Of a stretch of DNA of 64,000 bases, positions 1 through 8,617 are shown in pieces. A model generated the notes under the pieces. That model was not told where the DNA came from. It saw nothing but the letters and a program-made list of their open reading frames with translations, and did not search any database. Both the position numbers and the translations under genes were made by a program. How positions within the stretch are numbered: the stretch's first letter is position 1; every line of letters begins with the position of its first letter. Location of the stretch: positions 38,305 through 102,304 of the forward strand of contig NZ_JBMOUD010000017.1 in assembly GCF_049319665.1 (NCBI RefSeq). The letters are read 5' to 3'. The stretch is from JBMOUD01 sp049319665. GTDB lineage: Bacteria > Pseudomonadota > Gammaproteobacteria > Enterobacterales > Enterobacteriaceae.

Positions 1-19
1 GGGGTATTGGGTATATAGG
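1..19. repeat. Possible right end of an ERIC element cut by the window edge
   Basis: The first bases (TATTGGGTATATA) resemble the terminal sequence of the complete ERIC elements at 33.4 kb and 61.4 kb. Only the end is visible, so this is tentative. Confidence 0.3.
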
Positions 20-34
20 GGAGGGGCACAAAAA

Positions 35-970
35 ATGATGACTACACCGGAAAATAAAGGCAGCCACTGGCCGCTGATTGAAGATCTCCAAGTGTTTGTT
101 ACTGTCGCCAGAAATGAAAGTTTCTCTCGTGCGGCGGCAGAACTGGGGCTTTCTCCCTCTTATATCAGCAAAAGAATCAGCATATTGGAGAAGCGGCTCG
201 ATACGCGGTTATTTTTCAGGAATAACCGCACCATGCGTCTGACGCCAGATGGTGAAAAAGCCCTGTCTGGCGCTATGAATGTAGTTGATAGTATGGACCA
301 ATTTGTTTCGGATCTGGCTTCTTGGCGCGAATCCATTATTGGTTCAGTGAATATCAGTTGTTCATTTGGTTTTGGTTTATCGCATATTTCTGAGGCGATT
401 TCTGAACTGTCTACGACCTATCCTGATTTAAAGATAAAACTGACGCTCTCCGATCGAGCCATCGATCTCCTCGAGGAGGATGTGGATATTGAAATTACGG
501 TAGGTGATGACATCAATGATCTCTATATTGCGAAAATGCTGTTTGAGAATCGCCGGATAGTCTGCGCATCACCCGAGTATATTGACCGCTATGGACGGCC
601 GGAAACGGTCGATGATCTGAAGAATCACCAGTGTCTATTTATTCAGGAACGAAATTCGCCATTTGGTCTGTGGCCGTTAACCAATGGTAGTGACATCACT
701 CAGGTGCATGTTAAAAACCAGCTCTCTTCTAACAGCGGTGGTGTGGTGTTGCACTGGGCGCTCAAAGGCCATGGTATCGTGCTACGTTCGATGTGGGATG
801 TTCAAAAACATATTGATGACGGCAAACTTATCCACCTGCTTCCGCAATGGTATCAAAATGCCAATATTTGGGCGGTATATCCGATTCGTCCATCGGGATC
901 GGCGAGATTAAAAGTGTGCATTGATTTTCTGGTTCAATATTTTAAAGAACATCCGCCGCTACACTCTTAA
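35..970 (+). CDS. LysR-family transcriptional regulator
   Basis: This 311-aa protein has the LysR layout. Residues about 18-75 form a winged helix-turn-helix (SRAAAELGLSPSYISKRI followed by LEKRLDTRLFFR), and residues about 100-300 match the two-lobed effector-binding domain. ATG at 35 is preceded by a strong purine-rich site (GGGGAGGGG) at 18-26; a second in-frame ATG follows at 38. No target gene is apparent: the next gene on the strand is a bacteriocin-like precursor more than 360 bp away, and the sequence upstream of position 1 is not available. The family is known to act as DNA-binding activators or repressors responding to small ligands. The ligand cannot be inferred here. Confidence 0.9.
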   Translation: MMTTPENKGSHWPLIEDLQVFVTVARNESFSRAAAELGLSPSYISKRISILEKRLDTRLFFRNNRTMRLTPDGEKALSGAMNVVDSMDQFVSDLASWRESIIGSVNISCSFGFGLSHISEAISELSTTYPDLKIKLTLSDRAIDLLEEDVDIEITVGDDINDLYIAKMLFENRRIVCASPEYIDRYGRPETVDDLKNHQCLFIQERNSPFGLWPLTNGSDITQVHVKNQLSSNSGGVVLHWALKGHGIVLRSMWDVQKHIDDGKLIHLLPQWYQNANIWAVYPIRPSGSARLKVCIDFLVQYFKEHPPLHS

Positions 971-974
971 TAGT

Positions 975-1074
975 CCTGCTGGATATCGAGTTCTTGCGAA
1001 TCGTTTACATAAGTAAACTCGTCGAGATGAACTCGTTTGTTACTATGACGCTACGCCAATTATTTTGGTGTATA
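975..1074. repeat. Degenerate ERIC-like element
   Basis: The central part TTTACATAAGTAAACTCGTCG and the end CGCCAATTATTTTGGTGTATA align by eye with the complete elements at 33.4 and 61.3 kb, but the left end is lost. It lies directly after the LysR gene and could contribute a stem-loop 3' end to its transcript. Confidence 0.55.
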
Positions 1075-1332
1075 GACATGTTTATTTTTACGTCATTTCA
1101 TAAGAATATACTTAGTTTATTTTTTATTTAACTTAATTAATTGTTTTTAAAGGTTATTAATTTATTTTTAATTAAAAATTAAATTAATGTCTATTTACTT
1201 AAATAATCAGTTTGCACTTTTTTACAACCTGTATTAAAAATTTATACGGGAGAAAGTTGAACCTCATTGCGTTTAATTTTCGACTTCCGATTACATCCGA
1301 TTTATTACATCACTTTTATTCTGGAGAATATA
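1075..1332 (+). promoter_or_regulatory. AT-rich upstream region of the peptide precursor gene
   Basis: Together with the ERIC remnant this makes about 360 bp without a supported gene. The stretch from 1080 to 1260 is strikingly AT-rich (long runs of A and T) and holds no plausible reading frame on either strand beyond a 16-codon stub. It probably carries the promoter of the peptide gene and is the kind of DNA often bound by H-NS. A ribosome-binding site (CTGGAGAATATA) precedes the ATG at 1333. Confidence 0.4.
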
Positions 1333-1542
1333 ATGAAAGAGCTTTCATCTCAGGAAGTACAAACAGTTAGTGGTGCAGGTTTGGCGAGCAGCTTGCTCAG
1401 CAGTGCGCAGCAGGCCTCAGTACCAAGCGTTGGTACTTCTCTGGATGGCATTATCAAAGGCGCTCATGAAATCTATAACGGCCTTAAGCAAGTTGCTGTT
1501 GGCGTTATCTCTATTTTCGATAAAATTTTCGGTCGCCATTAA
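1333..1542 (+). CDS. Double-glycine-leader peptide precursor (class II microcin-like)
   Basis: The 69-aa product begins MKELSSQEVQTVSGA, which fits the double-glycine leader of class II microcins (M-x-E-L ... E-(V/L)-x-x-V-S-G-A/G). Cleavage after Gly-Ala at residue 15 would free a 54-aa peptide. The core has no cysteine, a Ser/Ala-rich first third, and a C-terminal amphipathic stretch (IYNGLKQVAVGVISIFDKIF) ending GRH. The start at 1333 is chosen because it has a good ribosome-binding site (GGAG) and places the leader at the N-terminus; an in-frame GTG/TTG-type start upstream would bury the leader. A C39-peptidase exporter and its adaptor are encoded convergently just downstream, which supports the assignment. 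Activity as a bacteriocin is inferred; a signalling peptide is an alternative. Confidence 0.75.
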   Translation: MKELSSQEVQTVSGAGLASSLLSSAQQASVPSVGTSLDGIIKGAHEIYNGLKQVAVGVISIFDKIFGRH

Positions 1543-1661
1543 TCGATAAGCACTCATTTCTTAGTACGAAATTGACAGGGTACTTGGCGGTTTCTTTTTC
1601 GGATTCGGCCTAATTCAAATGATTTAATCTACTGTACTAAGTTTTAAGTGACGTTATTTTT

Positions 1662-1691
1662 AATACGCCGCAAATTTTTTTGCGGCGTATT
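1662..1691 (+). terminator. Terminator after the peptide gene
   Basis: The arms AATACGCCGCAA and TTGCGGCGTATT form a perfect 12-bp stem around a T-rich loop, between the convergent peptide and exporter genes. It is followed by TATTTAAG, so the U-tract is short. It may serve both convergent units. Confidence 0.7.
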
Positions 1692-1728
1692 TATTTAAGA
1701 GAAAAAGTGTTTCTTAGTTGATATGCAT

Positions 1729-3849
1729 TTATGATGCGGGCTGCGTAGCATCGCCCAAATTAATCACCCGGCTGGCGCTGGCAATCGTTGAAGGGCGATG
1801 AGCAATAAAGATCCTTGTGATCTGCAATGCCGCGATAGAGGCATTAATATGCGCCTCATTGTCGAGATCTAAATGGCTAGTGGCTTCATCAAGGAACAGC
1901 AAGCTTGGCTGGCGATACAAGGCCCTGGCAATCAACAAACGCTGTTTTTGCCCCCCGGACAGGCTGCCGCCAAGTTCGCTGATAAGCGTTTCATAGCCCA
2001 TTGGCATTTGCATGATTTCACCGTGAATATTGCAATGCTCGGCGCAACTGATAATCCGCTCCATATCTTTGCCGATATCAAAGCTGGCAATGTTATCGGC
2101 TATCGAACCTGCAAACAGTTTGTCGTCTTGTAAGACGCAGGCAATGCAGTCGCGATAGTTGTTTAATCCGACGTTATTAATATCCAGCCCGTCGATCAAT
2201 ATATTGCCCTGTGTTGGCGTTAACAGCCCGGCCATTACCTTCATCAGCGTGGTTTTTCCAATGCCGGAAGGGCCGACAATCGCCACGCTCTCTCCTGCAC
2301 TGACCGCGATATTTAGATCGGAGAAAATCGGTCTGGAAAGGGCGTCATATTGAAAGACGATATCTCGTGCTTCAAAGCTGGCCGGTTGGTTTTCAGGCAA
2401 CAGCTTGCGCGTTGGCTGTGTCGTTTCTGCCTCGGTAAATACGATATCGGAGATACGATCGCTATGTAGTGCCAACATCCGCAGTTGTAAGGCCATATTG
2501 ATCAGGTTGGCGGCACGTTCTGAGAATTGCCCACGGTAGGCGTTAAAGGCGACAAACATCCCGAGTGTCATCTGGCCGTCGATCACCATCGATGCGCCGA
2601 GCCACAAAATAATCACCTGATCGACGGTGCTGATAAAGGTATTTACCCCGCCAAATAACATATCGAGTTTAGAGATACGGATATTGGCGTTGGTAGTATC
2701 AATATTCAGGTTCAGCCAAAATTGCGAGCGTGTGGTCGAAATGCCCAGTGCTTTTAACGTGCTGATACCGTATAGCGTTTCCATAAAGTGCGAACTGGCT
2801 TTGGCACCTTTAACAATTTGCTCTTCTGATGCCTGACGATACTGGTTATACGTCGCCAGTCGCAGCACCATATACAGGGCCGTAAATCCGAGAACAACCC
2901 ATACCAACCAACCGCCGTATAACAGCATCATAATGAAAACGCCTATCGACATAATGGCGTCAATAATGCTGTTGACCAGGTTGGTGGTCAGCGTAGTGCG
3001 GATAGTATCTAACGATCCGAAGCGAGATTGGATATCGCCAAGTTTACGTTTTTCAAAGTAGGCCAATGGCAGCTTCATCAGATGATCAAACATCCCAGCT
3101 TTCCATTGCACGTCAATTAATGAGCCCATCACTAATGAAGTCCAGGCCCGTAGCATACTGACGAAGGTGCGGAACAGAATAAAGAACAGTAACCCTATAC
3201 AGATCAACGCCAGTAAATCGTGATCCTCGGCGATGATGACATGGTCCATTACCAACTGGGTGCCGATTGGCATCAACAGGTTGATAGCTTCGACCACTAA
3301 TGACAAACAGAATATCTTGACTAAAAAGCCCTTCAATCCGCTGATATTGCCCAGCATATTGCGAAAGCTCAGCTTGGTACGCTGAGTGACTCGGGTAAAT
3401 TCGCTATCTGGCCACAGCTCCAGCGCTACGCCGGTAAAGTGTTGTGACATTTCTGCCAACCCAACAACACGCCGCCCAAATGCCGGATCATGGATTATAA
3501 AGCGTGAGCCTTTGACTGCGACGAGCACCACGAAATGGCTCATATCCCAATGCAGTAAACAGGGCGTTTTAAGCTCACGTAGTTCATCTAAATCGAGAGA
3601 GAGCGGACGGCTTTTTAGCTTGAGCTGGTTAGCGATATTAATCAGTAATGCTAGCGTCGCACCGTGCGAAGAGATGCCAAAACGCTGACGCAGATTAAAC
3701 AAATCGATATTCATACCGTGGTAGCGGCAAACCATGACCATACAAGCCAAACCACATTCGGCAGCCTCGGTCTGAATAACTTGTGGCACCTTGCGACGGA
3801 AACTGAAGTTCAGTCGGTGCATCATGTCTTTAAATGCGGAGTCATTCAT
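1729..3849 (-). CDS. C39 peptidase-containing ABC exporter (bacteriocin maturation and export)
   Basis: This 706-aa protein has the three-part layout of CvaB/LagD exporters. The N-terminal C39 peptidase carries Q26, catalytic C32 (in ECGLAC), H105 and D121. Residues about 160-450 are the membrane domain, and residues about 480-706 the ATPase, with Walker A GPSGIGKTT at 526, signature LSGGQ at 630, Walker B LLFLDEAT at 650 and the switch His in IAHRP. By family knowledge it cuts the leader after the double-glycine-type motif and pumps the peptide across the inner membrane. It follows the HlyD-like gene with an 8-nt overlap, so the two are co-translated. Its obvious substrate is the peptide encoded at 1333-1542. 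Confidence 0.92.
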   Translation of the reverse strand: MNDSAFKDMMHRLNFSFRRKVPQVIQTEAAECGLACMVMVCRYHGMNIDLFNLRQRFGISSHGATLALLINIANQLKLKSRPLSLDLDELRELKTPCLLHWDMSHFVVLVAVKGSRFIIHDPAFGRRVVGLAEMSQHFTGVALELWPDSEFTRVTQRTKLSFRNMLGNISGLKGFLVKIFCLSLVVEAINLLMPIGTQLVMDHVIIAEDHDLLALICIGLLFFILFRTFVSMLRAWTSLVMGSLIDVQWKAGMFDHLMKLPLAYFEKRKLGDIQSRFGSLDTIRTTLTTNLVNSIIDAIMSIGVFIMMLLYGGWLVWVVLGFTALYMVLRLATYNQYRQASEEQIVKGAKASSHFMETLYGISTLKALGISTTRSQFWLNLNIDTTNANIRISKLDMLFGGVNTFISTVDQVIILWLGASMVIDGQMTLGMFVAFNAYRGQFSERAANLINMALQLRMLALHSDRISDIVFTEAETTQPTRKLLPENQPASFEARDIVFQYDALSRPIFSDLNIAVSAGESVAIVGPSGIGKTTLMKVMAGLLTPTQGNILIDGLDINNVGLNNYRDCIACVLQDDKLFAGSIADNIASFDIGKDMERIISCAEHCNIHGEIMQMPMGYETLISELGGSLSGGQKQRLLIARALYRQPSLLFLDEATSHLDLDNEAHINASIAALQITRIFIAHRPSTIASASRVINLGDATQPAS

Positions 3850-5131
3850 GAATAGGCCCGGTTATACTCTTTTTAATATCGTAGTAAGGGGACAACATCC
3901 ATTGATAGATAGGACGTTTTTCCAGAAATAGGGTGGATTCAGCTTTCATGCCGCTGGATAAAGACAGCGTTTTTCCCTGATAGCTAAATTGGTTATTGTC
4001 CAGAGCAACCAGCACTTTGTAATAAGGTTGGTTGGTGCCGCCTGACGGCAGGCGAGGGACGTTATTGTATGAAGACATCTCTTGCGTCGAGGCTGGGACG
4101 CTAGAAATTGACATTATCTTGCCAGGAAACTGGCCGAACTTTTCAAACGGGAAGGCTTCATAGCGAATATTGATGCTGTCTCCAGACTTGACGTAAGGCA
4201 GGCTGCTATTAGGTAGCCATAGTAACAATGAATAGGCATCGCTGCTGCTAGGTACCAATTGCGCCAGACTATCGCCAGCGTTGACCATTTGCCCTTGCGT
4301 GACGCTAAGAGAATCTATTTTTCCATCGCTTGGCGCATTAATAAAGAGGGTGCCACCGGCATCGACCTCGGCTAATTGCCGACTTAAATCACTGCGCTGA
4401 TATTGATATTGCGATATCTGATTATCAAAGTCGGTGGCTTTCGTTGATAGCTCGCTTTGCAAATTAGTGATCTGCAAGCTTTCCTGAATGCTTTGGGTAT
4501 TGAGACTTTGATAGGAACTTTGTTGTTGATAATAAAGATAGCGCTGGTTGTTTAGCTGGTCTTTGTTAATTAACCCTTTACGCTGATAACTGTCATAGTT
4601 ATTCATGCTCAGGCGCATTTCTTCCATGCCTTTGGCGGCATTCGCGACCAGCGCTAGTGATTTCTCATGGGCTAATTGATATTGATTAAGCTGCTGCTGA
4701 AGATTCTTTTCGGTTTGTTGTTTATTCTGCTGTAGTTTCAGAATGATATCATCAACCAAGGTGATTTGATTTTTAATCGCCGCAATTGAATTTTGGCTGA
4801 CGTTGCCCGATTGGGTTGAGCGGCTGACGTCAATTTGATAAAGATGTGCGCCTTGCTGTACTCGATCGCCGGTTTTTACCCATGTTTTACTTATAAACCC
4901 CTGCTGTGGCGAGAAAATATTAATGGCATGCGGTTGGGTAATGACCTCCCCGCTGACGTTAATTCTTCGCGTATAGCTAGAGAAAATAATCATGCTTATT
5001 AGCGCAATGAAAAACAAGAGAGATATTAAAGCAATGACCCAAGCTGGGTAACCTGAAACCAGCAGTGCTTTACCTAGCCATTTCGTCTTGCTGTATTCAA
5101 TAGCTTCCTTGCGGAATATGTTTCTGTTCAT
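3842..5131 (-). CDS. HlyD/CvaA-family periplasmic adaptor of the peptide exporter
   Basis: The 429-aa protein has a short cytoplasmic N-terminus, one membrane helix at about residues 31-52, a Gln-rich coiled coil at about 110-250, flanking lipoyl-type halves and a C-terminal beta domain, as expected of membrane fusion proteins that join an ABC exporter to an outer-membrane channel. It is the first gene of a minus-strand pair with the C39 exporter. No TolC-like gene is present in the window, so a TolC encoded elsewhere is presumably used, as for colicin V (inference). Confidence 0.88.
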   Translation of the reverse strand: MNRNIFRKEAIEYSKTKWLGKALLVSGYPAWVIALISLLFFIALISMIIFSSYTRRINVSGEVITQPHAINIFSPQQGFISKTWVKTGDRVQQGAHLYQIDVSRSTQSGNVSQNSIAAIKNQITLVDDIILKLQQNKQQTEKNLQQQLNQYQLAHEKSLALVANAAKGMEEMRLSMNNYDSYQRKGLINKDQLNNQRYLYYQQQSSYQSLNTQSIQESLQITNLQSELSTKATDFDNQISQYQYQRSDLSRQLAEVDAGGTLFINAPSDGKIDSLSVTQGQMVNAGDSLAQLVPSSSDAYSLLLWLPNSSLPYVKSGDSINIRYEAFPFEKFGQFPGKIMSISSVPASTQEMSSYNNVPRLPSGGTNQPYYKVLVALDNNQFSYQGKTLSLSSGMKAESTLFLEKRPIYQWMLSPYYDIKKSITGPIHE

Positions 5132-5328
5132 ATGTCGGAGCTACACCATCATGGGCAAATACGAATTTTCCTATCAAACAGTCTAGGTTAGGTTTTGGGT
5201 GTGGTAAATAAGACTGGGATTACTTATTGAAAAATAATAAAGAAAGGGGGAAGGGTTCCAACGAAGTAACGCGGATTTTTTGTGATCAGTCTCTATTTCT
5301 TATAGCCAAAAATGTATTTTTAGGATGA

Positions 5329-5360
5329 CAACAGATTCAGGCCGATGGCTGAATCTGTTG
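5329..5360. terminator. Perfect hairpin downstream of the GntR gene
   Basis: Arms CAACAGATTCAG and CTGAATCTGTTG pair over 12 bp with an 8-nt loop, just past the stop codon of the GntR-family gene. The U-tract is weak on either strand, so termination is likely but not certain. Confidence 0.5.
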
Positions 5361-5367
5361 CTATTTA

Positions 5368-6045
5368 TTAGCTATTTCTGGCTTGCAGGGAGAAATAATG
5401 TTTCTCAAGCAGAGCTGCACCATCATCGATGGCTTTATGAATGGAACGTACGCTACGTTCACTATCACCAGCCGCCAAGGCGAGCAGAAGTTCGTCGTAA
5501 TTATGCTGCCCTTGTGCCATCTCAGTAGATTGCGGATAGAGATAATTAAAGCATGGGCCAATTTGCACCCAAAGCTGTTCGATAAGTGACGTCAGGGAAG
5601 GCATTTCAGCATAAGCATAGAGTGCAAAACGAAACTCGCGATTAGCCTGTAATGCGTGTTCAACATTTTGCTCTAATTTGGAGGCCATAAACTCGGCGCT
5701 GAGTTTTTTTAGTTTTGTCAGCTTCTTGGCATTCATTTTTGATATTGCCTGAGTAACGGCCAGGCCTTCTAGCTGCTTACGTATCAGCGTGATTTCCTGG
5801 TATTTGCCCAGTGGCATATCGGGTACTAAAAAAGCCTGAGCGGGCGTTGCATCCAATGCGCCAGCAGAAACTAAACGCAGCAATGCCTCGCGTACTGGCG
5901 TCACGCTGGTACCTAGTTGATTAGCAATATCTTTGGTAACCAAGCGCGCTCCTGGCTTGAGGACACCGACAATTAATGCGCGTTTCAAATTCGCCTCAAC
6001 CTGCATAGTCAGACTGACGCGTTGTGCTTTTTCCATCTCAAACAT
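5368..6045 (-). CDS. GntR-family (FCD) transcriptional regulator of the adjacent transport cluster
   Basis: The protein (225 aa from the internal ATG at 6045) carries an N-terminal winged helix (residues about 10-70, with LVTKDIANQLGTSVTPVREAL) and a C-terminal helical FCD ligand-binding domain. The ATG at 6045 has a GGGGGG ribosome-binding site; a longer reading from 6108 would have no such site and would run into the probable operator. It is divergent from the ABC-importer operon. The 13-nt motif ATATAGGATATAT in the shared promoter region recurs inside an inverted repeat in front of the far ATPase gene (15489-15501), which makes it the best candidate for this regulator's operator. Confidence 0.88.
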   Translation of the reverse strand: MFEMEKAQRVSLTMQVEANLKRALIVGVLKPGARLVTKDIANQLGTSVTPVREALLRLVSAGALDATPAQAFLVPDMPLGKYQEITLIRKQLEGLAVTQAISKMNAKKLTKLKKLSAEFMASKLEQNVEHALQANREFRFALYAYAEMPSLTSLIEQLWVQIGPCFNYLYPQSTEMAQGQHNYDELLLALAAGDSERSVRSIHKAIDDGAALLEKHYFSLQARNS

Positions 6046-6117
6046 TGTGCCCCCCAGCGTTAGCAAAAAAATGTCTATTCTTTTGCACTTTAATCGATAG
6101 CTTGCCAAAAATGCATT

Positions 6118-6130
6118 ATATAGGATATAT
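6118..6130. promoter_or_regulatory. Putative GntR operator, copy 1
   Basis: ATATAGGATATAT lies between the divergent GntR and substrate-binding-protein genes. The identical 13 bases occur, as the reverse complement, upstream of the ATPase gene at 15489-15501. Repetition at both ends of one functional cluster supports an operator role. Confidence 0.6.
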
Positions 6131-6265
6131 CATGTATTAAGAAATTGTAGTGCATCAAAAACACAGCGGTGAAAATTCGCGCTTAACTCTTTTTCTGTTA
6201 GCTATTTTTCTGTTAACTCTTCTTCTGTCAGCCTTTGGTTGGCAACGTGTTGGGACATGATTGTG

Positions 6266-7759
6266 ATGAGAATACCTGTCTTCAAACTTGCTTCTCTGGT
6301 GGTGTTGTTTGGCTTGATATCTCCTATGGCGATAGCGTCTGAGTTGGTTATTGCCCAACCGACGTCAGCGACTGCCATGGACCCTGGCTTTTTGAAAGAG
6401 CCGGCGACGCTGGTTGATAACTTGTTCGACACGCTCGTGATGCGCGATGCGAACATGGCGTTGCAACCCGGCTTGGCGCTGAGCTGGAAGGCTATTAATG
6501 ACACGACCTGGCAATTTGAATTGCGCAAAGGCGTAAAATTCACCGATGGTGAACCCGTCAACGCACAGGCGGTGAAATTCTCAATCGACCGTATTCTTGA
6601 CCCGGCTAATCATGCGCCGACGATTTCCTATATCAGAACGATTAAGTCTGTCGATGTTATCGGGGAGTATGAGGTTCAAATTCACACCGATGGCCCGGAC
6701 CCATTACTGCCAACGCGAATGAGCCGCTATCCGACCTATATCGTGCCGCCAGCTTATGTCAGCAAAGTCGGCGCCGCTGAATTTGCTCGCAAGCCTATTG
6801 GTAGCGGTGCTTATACGCTCTCGGCATTTGTGCCGGACGAAAAAGTAGTGATGCAAGCCAACCCAGATTACTGGCGCGGTAAACCGTCTATCGATACCGT
6901 AACATGGCGTCCAATCCCAGAGGCTACGGCACGTGTTACCGCATTATTGACTGGAGAAGTTCAACTCGTTGATGGCGTACCGGCCGATCTGGTGCCCGCG
7001 TTGAAAAACAAACCGGGCATTCATCTTGAGCAGGTTAAAGGTGGCGGTCTGACCGTATACCTTGGCCTGAAAATGAACGAGAAGCCGCTGAATGATGTGC
7101 GGGTACGACAGGCTTTGTCTCTCGCGCTTAATCGTCAGTCTTATACCCAAGACTTGCTACATGGTTTCGGTACACCAACCGGAACTATGGCTGGGGCGAA
7201 AGATTTTGGTTATTTAGCGATCCCAGCACCAGCTCAGGATATTGCTAAGGCCAAATCTTTGTTGGCAGCCGCGGGCTACCCAAATGGTTTCACCGTGCAT
7301 TTCCAAGCGCCGCGCCGTTATATTGCCAGCGCTGATGTCGCGCAAGCTATCGTGCAGGATTTGGCAACGATTGGCGTAAAAGCCGAGCTTGAAGTACCAG
7401 AATGGTCTGTCTATACCCAGGAAGTCGCCGCCCAGAAACAAGCGCCACTGTATATGTTAGCCTGGGGATCGACCCAAACATTGGATGCTGACGCTGCACT
7501 TTACCCGATTCTACATTCAGGCGAGCCTTACTCCACCGTTAGTATTCCTGCGCTCGACAGCTTGCTTAACCAGAGCCGTTTGACGGTTGATGCGGCAAAA
7601 CGCGAGAAGATCTTACAACAAATTCAAACCTTGGTGGCTGAACAGCAGCCGTTAATCCCGCTGTATCGTGAGGATTCTATTTACGCCAGCAGCGATGCAT
7701 TGACCTTCACTGGTCGTGCTGATTCCCGTATTCCATTGTTTGATTTGAAACTGAAATGA
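6266..7759 (+). CDS. Peptide-type ABC transporter substrate-binding protein (SBP family 5)
   Basis: From the ATG at 6266 the product is 497 aa with a signal peptide (residues 1-25, MRIPVFKLASLVVLFGLISP then MAIAS) and a full SBP_bac_5 domain, including FELRKGVKFTDGEPVNAQAV and the LSLALNRQ region typical of OppA/DppA/GsiB proteins. An alternative ATG sits at 6257. It captures the substrate in the periplasm for the permeases encoded directly downstream (stop and next start overlap). Substrate is unknown; the neighbouring enzymes point to a sulfur-containing amino acid or peptide conjugate (inference). Confidence 0.9.
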   Translation: MRIPVFKLASLVVLFGLISPMAIASELVIAQPTSATAMDPGFLKEPATLVDNLFDTLVMRDANMALQPGLALSWKAINDTTWQFELRKGVKFTDGEPVNAQAVKFSIDRILDPANHAPTISYIRTIKSVDVIGEYEVQIHTDGPDPLLPTRMSRYPTYIVPPAYVSKVGAAEFARKPIGSGAYTLSAFVPDEKVVMQANPDYWRGKPSIDTVTWRPIPEATARVTALLTGEVQLVDGVPADLVPALKNKPGIHLEQVKGGGLTVYLGLKMNEKPLNDVRVRQALSLALNRQSYTQDLLHGFGTPTGTMAGAKDFGYLAIPAPAQDIAKAKSLLAAAGYPNGFTVHFQAPRRYIASADVAQAIVQDLATIGVKAELEVPEWSVYTQEVAAQKQAPLYMLAWGSTQTLDADAALYPILHSGEPYSTVSIPALDSLLNQSRLTVDAAKREKILQQIQTLVAEQQPLIPLYREDSIYASSDALTFTGRADSRIPLFDLKLK

Positions 7760-8616
7760 TCCTGTTACGTCAGGCATTACGGACCAAACCACGTCGTCGC
7801 TTTTATGGCGATGTGCTGCTCGGTGGCCTGCTGGTGGCTCTCGTGCTGCTGGCGGCGTTACTGTCGCCTTGGTTGCCGCTGCCTGACCCATTAACGACGC
7901 ATTTGGCCGATGTGTTTTTAGCGCCAGGGACCCAAACTGCATCGGGTATGCACTGGTTGGGCACCGATCAGCTCGGGCGTGATTTGCTGGCGCGTATTCT
8001 TGCTGGTACACGCTTGTCGCTGTTTATTGTACTGATGGCCGCTGTGATTGCAGCCGTTATGGGCTCGTTGCTTGGCATGTTGGCCGGGTATGTCGGTGGT
8101 TGGTTAGATGCGTTGATCATGCGCCTGATGGACATTCAGCTGGCCGTACCTTTTATTCTGCTGATTTTGCTCGTGATGGCGTTATTTGGTGCCTCTCTGA
8201 GCAATATCATTGTGATTATGGGGGTGACCAGTTGGGCTATTTATGCTCGGGTTGCTCGAGCAAAAACGCTTGAGATCCGTGAGCTGGAATATATTGAATC
8301 CGTCCGCGCGATGGGCTTTTCAACGCCACGTATTTTATTACGCCATGTATTGCCTAATTTGACCACGCCATTAGTGGTGCTGCTGACCCTCGATATTCCG
8401 CGGCTTATCGTATTGGAAGCTTCGATAGGATTTCTCGGCATGGGTATTCAGCCGCCAACGCCAACCTTGGGTAATCTGATTGGCGAAGGGCGATCTTATA
8501 TGTTGCTGGCGCAATGGTTGGTGTTCTATCCGGGATTGATCATTGCCGCTCTGGTCATCGGCTGTAACTTGCTCGGTGACGGTTTGCTGCGCAAAAGCCA
8601 TGCGAGGGCGGGCTAA
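7756..8616 (+). CDS. ABC transporter permease, DppC/GsiD type
   Basis: The 286-aa membrane protein has an N-terminal helix and five further hydrophobic segments. It carries the binding-protein-dependent permease EAA loop near YIESVRAMGFSTPRILLRHVLPN, which contacts the ATPase. Its start overlaps the stop of the binding protein (ATGA-type overlap) and the next permease gene begins 1 nt after its stop, so all three are translated as one unit. GTDQLGRDLLARIL is characteristic of the DppC branch. Confidence 0.92.
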   Translation: MILLRQALRTKPRRRFYGDVLLGGLLVALVLLAALLSPWLPLPDPLTTHLADVFLAPGTQTASGMHWLGTDQLGRDLLARILAGTRLSLFIVLMAAVIAAVMGSLLGMLAGYVGGWLDALIMRLMDIQLAVPFILLILLVMALFGASLSNIIVIMGVTSWAIYARVARAKTLEIRELEYIESVRAMGFSTPRILLRHVLPNLTTPLVVLLTLDIPRLIVLEASIGFLGMGIQPPTPTLGNLIGEGRSYMLLAQWLVFYPGLIIAALVIGCNLLGDGLLRKSHARAG

Positions 8617-8617
8617 T

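Noticed and set aside
1267..1332. Longer start for the bacteriocin-like peptide
   Set aside because: It would put 22 extra residues before the double-glycine-type leader and has no suitable ribosome-binding site; the ATG at 1333 has both.
1873..2133. Plus-strand frame opposite the ABC exporter, and many similar antisense frames
   Set aside because: These are shadows of strongly coding minus- or plus-strand genes with clear domains and have no independent support.
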